DNA of 64,000 nt from Haloarcula litorea (GTDB taxonomy: Archaea > Halobacteriota > Halobacteria > Halobacteriales > Haloarculaceae). Below the pieces are notes generated by a model. The model searched no databases. It saw only the letters and a list, made by a program, of their open reading frames with translations, and was not told the DNA's origin. Made by a program: the position numbers and the translations under genes. This document shows positions 59,558 to 64,000 of the stretch, one piece after another. The DNA lies in contig NZ_CP119779.1 of assembly GCF_029338195.1 (NCBI RefSeq), forward strand, positions 1,798,001 to 1,862,000, read 5' to 3'. Numbering within the stretch: position 1 is the stretch's first letter; each line of letters opens with the position of its first letter.

Positions 59558-62119
59558 ATGAGGCGACGACGCGAGTTCCTGCGGGCGACGGCGGGCGCGG
59601 GGCTGGCCGGGTTGGCCGGCTGTCCCGGGCAGTCCGGCTCCGGGGACACTCCCACGGCGGCGGGCACCGACGAGACGGCGGCGGACGGCACCGCGACCGA
59701 GGGAGCCATCGAGGCACCGGCTCCGCGCTGGACGACCGGGCGGAAGTTCGGGGTCGCGACGGTCCCCGACCACGGGAGCGACGACCCCTCGCGCGTGTGG
59801 GCGACGTTCACCGAGGGGGCCGTCACGGAGGTCCGGTTCCCGCGGCTCGACCTGCTGAACCTCCGGACCCTGGAGTTCCTGGTCGTCGAACGCGACGGCG
59901 ACCGGGCCTGGCGCACCCACGACGCCGATCGGACGGCCGACGACGGCGTCGAGCGGGCGACGACGCTCGCCGTCGACGACGCCCTGCTGTACGAACAGAC
60001 CGCGACGGCCGCCGACGCCGACTGGTCGGTGACGACGGCGTGGGCCCCCGACCCCGAGCGGGAGGCGCTGGTCGGCGACGTGACCTTCGAGGGCGACGGG
60101 TTCGATCTCTACGCGGTCGCCCGCACCGCCAGCACGCAGAGCGCCGGCGCGGACCGCGGCGAGCGCGCCGGCGAGGCGGGCGCGCACTCGCTGGCCGCGT
60201 GGGACACCGAGGCCAACGACGACCTCCACGTCGTCCTCGACGACGGCGAACCGTACGGCGTGGCGCTGGGCCTGGCCGCGGCCGACGGCTTCGACCGCGC
60301 GAGCGCACTCTCGGACGACCAGGGCCAGCGGCTCCTCGAACGCGGCGAGTGGACCGACAGCGCCGAGACCGAGGGCGTGGTCACGCTGGCCGGCCGCCTG
60401 CTCGCTGGGAGCGGCGAGACGCGGGTCGCGCTGGGGTTCGCCACGGACCGCGACGACGCCGCGGCCCGCGAGACGGCGACGGCCGCCGCGGAGGCCGACT
60501 TCGCGGCGACCCGGCGCGCCTACCGCGAGGCCTGGGCCGCCTTCCTCGAGGAGGTGGCCGTCCCCGACAGCGTCGCCGGCGACGACGCCCTGCGGACCCA
60601 GTACGACGTGGCCGCGATGACGCTGGCCGCCGTCGAGGACAAGACCTACCGCGGCGCGGGCGTCGCCAGCCCCTCGGTCCCGTGGGGGTCGGCCGTCGGC
60701 GCGGCCACTCCCGGCGACTACGGCTACAACTTCGTCTGGGCGCGGGACCTCTACCAGTCCTTTACCGCGCTGCGGGCGATGGGGGACGTGGCGGGCGCTC
60801 GGCGCGCGCTGGAGTACGTCTTCGAGTACCAGCAGGACGACGACGGGTTCGTCCCCCAGAACACGTTCCTCGACGGGCGGACCCGCTGGGGCGGCGAGCA
60901 GATGGACGAGATGGCGTTCCCGCTCGTGATGGCCTACCAGCTGTGGGACCGCCACGGCGTCGACTTCGACGACGCCGGCTACGGCTACGGGAACGTCCGG
61001 GCGTCGGCGGACTACGTCGCGGGCAGCGGCCCCGCCACCGAACAGGAGCGCTGGGAGGAGGAGAGCGGCTACTCCCCGTCGACGATCGCCGCCGAGATCG
61101 CGGGCCTGACCGCCGCCGCCGCACTCGCCGCCGACCGGGGCGAGCGGGCCGACGCCCTGCGCTGGCTCGCGACGGCCGACGACTGGGCGCGCAGCGTTGA
61201 GGACTGGTGTGCGACGACGACCGGGACCGACGAGCACACGCGGACGCCGTACTACTTCCGGATCAACGACGACACCGATCCCGACGACGGGGCCGAGCGC
61301 GACCTCGCCAACGGCGGGCCGACGCTTGACGAACGGGACGTGATCGACGCCGGCTTCCTCGAACTCGTCCGGCTCGGGATCGTCCCGGCCGACGACCCCA
61401 CGATCGAGAACTCCGTGGCCGTCGTCGACGACACCATCCGGGTGGACACGCCAAACGGCCCGGCGTGGTACCGCTACAACGGCGACGGCTACGGCGAACC
61501 CGAGAGCGGCGAGCCCTGGACCAGCGACGGCCAGGGCCGCCTGTGGCCCATCTTCACCGGCGAGCGCGCGGAGTACGAGCTCCGGCGCTCCGACGGTCCC
61601 GACGATCTCGCACCGTCCGCACTGCTGGAGACGATGGCGAACTTCGCGAACAGCGGGCTGATGATCCCCGAGCAGGTCTGGGACCGCGAGGAACCCACCG
61701 ACTACGGCTGGGCGTTCGGCGAGGGCACCGGCTCCGCGACGCCGCTCTCGTGGTCGATGGCCCAGTACGTCCGGCTGGCCCACGGGATCGACGCGGGCGA
61801 ACCCGTCGAGACGCCAGCCGCCGTCGCCGACCGGTTCGCGGGCGACCACCGCCAGCCGTCGCTGTCGGTCGCGGACCTCCCGACCCGGACCGAGGACTCG
61901 TCCCTGCCGGTCGAGGTCGAGACCGACGCCAGCGAGGTGCTGGTCACCGTCGCCGGCGAGACCCGCACTGCCGAAGTCACCGACGGGACGACGACCGTCG
62001 AGGTGCCGCTGTCCGGTATCAGGAACACCGTCACCGTCGTCGCCGCCGACCCCGCCGAGGACCTGCTGGACTCCGCTGTCACCGTCGACCGCCAGGTCGT
62101 CACGTACTCCGGGGGCTGA
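59558..62119 (+). CDS. GH15 glucoamylase, surface lipoprotein
   Basis: 853 residues. RRRREFLRATAGAGLAGLAGCPGQSG combines a Tat motif with lipobox LAGC, so the enzyme is exported folded and anchored outside. The linker (about 28-60) is Thr/Ala/Gly-rich. The catalytic part matches the 53652 enzyme, with YGYNFVWARDLYQSF, RWEEESGYSPST (about 500) and IPEQVWDRE (about 704), and ends with an extra beta domain (about 765-853). It would trim starch chains at the cell surface. GGAGGT five bases before ATG 59558 is a real Shine-Dalgarno, and the AT-rich AAAATTTCG near 59477 gives a leader of about 50 nt. Confidence 0.9.
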   Translation: MRRRREFLRATAGAGLAGLAGCPGQSGSGDTPTAAGTDETAADGTATEGAIEAPAPRWTTGRKFGVATVPDHGSDDPSRVWATFTEGAVTEVRFPRLDLLNLRTLEFLVVERDGDRAWRTHDADRTADDGVERATTLAVDDALLYEQTATAADADWSVTTAWAPDPEREALVGDVTFEGDGFDLYAVARTASTQSAGADRGERAGEAGAHSLAAWDTEANDDLHVVLDDGEPYGVALGLAAADGFDRASALSDDQGQRLLERGEWTDSAETEGVVTLAGRLLAGSGETRVALGFATDRDDAAARETATAAAEADFAATRRAYREAWAAFLEEVAVPDSVAGDDALRTQYDVAAMTLAAVEDKTYRGAGVASPSVPWGSAVGAATPGDYGYNFVWARDLYQSFTALRAMGDVAGARRALEYVFEYQQDDDGFVPQNTFLDGRTRWGGEQMDEMAFPLVMAYQLWDRHGVDFDDAGYGYGNVRASADYVAGSGPATEQERWEEESGYSPSTIAAEIAGLTAAAALAADRGERADALRWLATADDWARSVEDWCATTTGTDEHTRTPYYFRINDDTDPDDGAERDLANGGPTLDERDVIDAGFLELVRLGIVPADDPTIENSVAVVDDTIRVDTPNGPAWYRYNGDGYGEPESGEPWTSDGQGRLWPIFTGERAEYELRRSDGPDDLAPSALLETMANFANSGLMIPEQVWDREEPTDYGWAFGEGTGSATPLSWSMAQYVRLAHGIDAGEPVETPAAVADRFAGDHRQPSLSVADLPTRTEDSSLPVEVETDASEVLVTVAGETRTAEVTDGTTTVEVPLSGIRNTVTVVAADPAEDLLDSAVTVDRQVVTYSGG

Positions 62120-62237
62120 GGCCGCCGAACAGCCGACGGTATCGGCCGGCGATCCGACCACCCGGGTGGACCGAAAGGGGGACTCTCCGGCGACGAGTGA
62201 CGGAAGGGCCCGCCGTTTCAGTACGCGGAGCGTCCGA

Positions 62238-63251
62238 TCAGAGCCGCCAGCCGCGCAGGAAGGCCACGGCGACGCCGCCGGCAGAGAGCGCGAACGGGAG
62301 CGCGAGGGTGCGGACGACCAGCACCGGCGCGGCGGTCGCGGCCGCGGGCACCCCGACCACCAGCGCGAGCGCGCCGGCGAGCAACACGTCGTAGGCACCG
62401 AGGCTGGCGGGGATCGGGACGGCGCTGGCGGCCTGCGGGAGCGGGACCAGCGCGACGATCGGGAGCAGCGGGACCGTCGTCCCGGTCCCAGCCAGCGCGG
62501 CCCACAGCGCCGCCGCGGTCAGCGTCTGCTCGACGACCCCGCCCGCGGCGACGAGCGCGAGCAGGCCGGGCCGGTCGCGGAAGCGGACGACGCGGGTCCA
62601 GAACCGCTCGACGGCGGCGGCGACGGTCGCGCGGTCGTGCCCCTCCGCGCGGTAGAGGCCCGAGACGATCCGGACCACGGGCGCGAGGGCGGCCACCAGC
62701 GCGCGCGAGGTGGCCTCGCGGGACCACAGCAGGGCGACGCCGACCGCGAGCAGACCGGCCAGCGCCACGCCCAGGGTGGTGACGACGACCCGAGCCTCCG
62801 GCGTGCCGACCAGGAGCACCAGCGCCAGCACCGTCGAGACGGCCAGCTGCGCGCCCGACTTGACGTACTTGGCGACGCCGCGGACGCCCAGCGCCTCGCT
62901 GTAGGTCGTCCCCGTCGCCGCACCGACGAACTTCGCCATGATCGGCTCCGAGGAGACCGGCCCGGCGGGGCTGAGCGTGTCGAAGAAGTCGCCCGCGAGC
63001 GCGAACTGGACAGCCTGGCCCGGCGAGAGCCCCTCGCCCAGCGGTCGGACGGAGGCCCAGACGCCGATGCCGTCGGCGAGCCCCTCGAGGACGACCAGCA
63101 GGGCGACGACCGCGACGGCCCAGCCGGCCGTCCGCGTGGCCCGCTCGACCACGCTGTCGAGGCCGACCCACCAGAGGTACGCGCCCAGCGCCGCCCCGCC
63201 GAGGGCGACACCGGCGAGAAAGCGCAACAGGGCCCGCCGCGGTGCGCTCAT
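62238..63251 (-). CDS. YbhN/LPG synthase-type (UPF0104) membrane protein
   Basis: 337 residues with about eight membrane helices. DFFDTLSPAGPVSSEPIMAKFV is the G-P-rich loop of the LPG_synthase_TM family and PLPQAASAVPIPASLGAYDVLL its second mark. Members move or modify lipids; in archaea some sit near glycosyltransferases. It converges with the lipoprotein glucoamylase and its product has no evident part in starch use. Confidence 0.85.
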   Translation of the reverse strand: MSAPRRALLRFLAGVALGGAALGAYLWWVGLDSVVERATRTAGWAVAVVALLVVLEGLADGIGVWASVRPLGEGLSPGQAVQFALAGDFFDTLSPAGPVSSEPIMAKFVGAATGTTYSEALGVRGVAKYVKSGAQLAVSTVLALVLLVGTPEARVVVTTLGVALAGLLAVGVALLWSREATSRALVAALAPVVRIVSGLYRAEGHDRATVAAAVERFWTRVVRFRDRPGLLALVAAGGVVEQTLTAAALWAALAGTGTTVPLLPIVALVPLPQAASAVPIPASLGAYDVLLAGALALVVGVPAAATAAPVLVVRTLALPFALSAGGVAVAFLRGWRL

Positions 63252-63329
63252 ACGGGCGAGACACGACGTGTGGCTGTTACCGGTTTCGGTCCGTGGCGGG
63301 CCACGGCGTGGCGGACGACCGGCGCGTCG

Positions 63330-64000
63330 TTACTCGACGCGAGTCACGACGGCGTCGGCGACCCGGAGCCCGTCGGCGGCCGCCGCGGCCGCCCCGGAGA
63401 GCAGGTCCTCGCCGTCGACGGCGGCGTCCAGCGCAACCGTCGCGGGCTCGCTCCCGAAGTTCAGCACGACCGCGAGGGTCTCGTCGCCGTCCGAGCGCGT
63501 GTACGCGACGACGCGGTCGTCGTCGCCCGAGACGACGGTCGGGTCGAGGGGGCCGACGCCGCGGGCGCGGAGCGCCGAGTGCTCGCCCCGGAGCGAGACG
63601 AGTCGGCGGTGGAAGTCGGTGAGGTCGGCGTCGCCGTCGTGCCAGCGCATCGTGCCGCGCTGCTCCTCGACGCCCCGCTCCTGGCCCGCGTAGATCATCG
63701 GCGCGCCGGGGAGCGTGAACGTCGCGGCGGCGGCCGCCCGCAGCGCGTCCTCGCCGCAGTCCGCGATGTAGCGGGACTCGTCGTGGTTGTCGACGTAGCG
63801 CATGTGGACGGCCCGCTCGGGGTACCCCCGGCGGGGCGACTCCGCGAGCGCGTCGAACAGCGCCGTCGCCGGTTCCTCGCCCTGGCCGATCTCCCGGAGG
63901 GTCTCGTAGCAGTCCGTGTCGTAGTGGACGTCGAACTCGTTCTCGCGGAAGGCGGCGTCACGGGGGACCGTCTCGTCCAGCAGGAGGAACGCCTCGTCGT
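63330..64000 (-). CDS. GH13 alpha-amylase, C-terminal part (continues beyond window)
   Basis: About 223 C-terminal residues of a GH13 enzyme; the gene's 5' part lies beyond 64000. HMRYVDNHDESRYI is conserved region IV with the third catalytic Asp, followed by TFTLPGAPMIYAGQERG, the end of the TIM barrel, LVSLRGEHSALRARG and a domain-C beta sandwich (VVAYTRSDGDETLAVVLNFG). It is followed by the LPG-synthase-like gene's promoter region at 78 bp. It would make maltodextrins for the three GH15 enzymes upstream. Signal peptide and localisation cannot be seen. Confidence 0.88.
   Translation of the reverse strand, partial: DEAFLLLDETVPRDAAFRENEFDVHYDTDCYETLREIGQGEEPATALFDALAESPRRGYPERAVHMRYVDNHDESRYIADCGEDALRAAAAATFTLPGAPMIYAGQERGVEEQRGTMRWHDGDADLTDFHRRLVSLRGEHSALRARGVGPLDPTVVSGDDDRVVAYTRSDGDETLAVVLNFGSEPATVALDAAVDGEDLLSGAAAAAADGLRVADAVVTRVE

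Noticed and set aside
59459-62398. 979-codon minus-strand ORF
   Set aside because: Antisense to the lipoprotein glucoamylase, which has complete catalytic motifs and a signal peptide; the antisense reading is repetitive Arg/Gly/Val sequence.

Overview
The window is a 64 kb piece of chromosome from a haloarchaeon (class Halobacteria). The signs are a GC content near 70%, strongly acidic proteins, Tat-type and archaeal lipobox signals, an archaeal L10e ribosomal protein, a NucS mismatch endonuclease, a HalOD1 protein and PAS/HNLRN-type histidine kinase. Many genes have a T-rich TATA box centred about 27 bp before the start codon, so their mRNAs are probably leaderless. No rRNA, tRNA, CRISPR array or insertion sequence was found. 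Gene density is high and most genes stand alone or in short operons.

Layout. 0-8 kb: respiratory cytochrome b subunit, an oxidoreductase, a histidine kinase, nucS, a HalOD1 protein and a first mutS. 8.1-18.1 kb: an accessory, more AT-rich locus for secreted proteins. It has a DUF5305 membrane protein, a SipW-like signal peptidase with a Ser-His dyad, a rhomboid-like protease, a membrane-anchored DUF1102-type protein, five more secreted proteins sharing the signature G(S/T)G(A/G)(F/Y)xxxSAxR (DUF1102/TasA-like), the remains of a further copy, and a membrane-bound winged-helix regulator. Repeated GTTTGAA boxes and a CCGACC...GGGG element lie in its promoters. I read it as a surface fibre or matrix locus with its own signal peptidase, analogous to the bacterial TasA/SipW system; this is the most interesting part of the window.

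18-53 kb: mostly housekeeping and conserved haloarchaeal genes. These include a TauE/SafE transporter, UspA, thiDN, an AIR-synthase-like protein, a surface gluzincin protease, a second mutS, a SUI1-like factor, a methyltransferase, twin zinc-ribbon proteins, a Nog1 GTPase, hisE, pdxT, a PrsW protease, ribE, the glycolytic pair gap/pgk, Hsp20, an ATP-grasp ligase, L10e and an ECM4-like glutathione transferase. Two intergenic stretches (25.3-25.7 and 50.5-50.6 kb) are packed with perfect hairpins.

52.4-64 kb: a starch/maltodextrin locus. A TrmB-type sugar-sensing regulator diverges from a cytoplasmic GH15 glucoamylase, followed by a second divergent GH15, a MalK-type ABC ATPase, a Tat-lipoprotein GH15 anchored outside the cell, a YbhN/LPG-synthase-like membrane protein, and the 3' end of a GH13 alpha-amylase running off the window. 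Together they would cut alpha-glucans outside the cell, import the oligosaccharides and finish them to glucose inside, under TrmB control.
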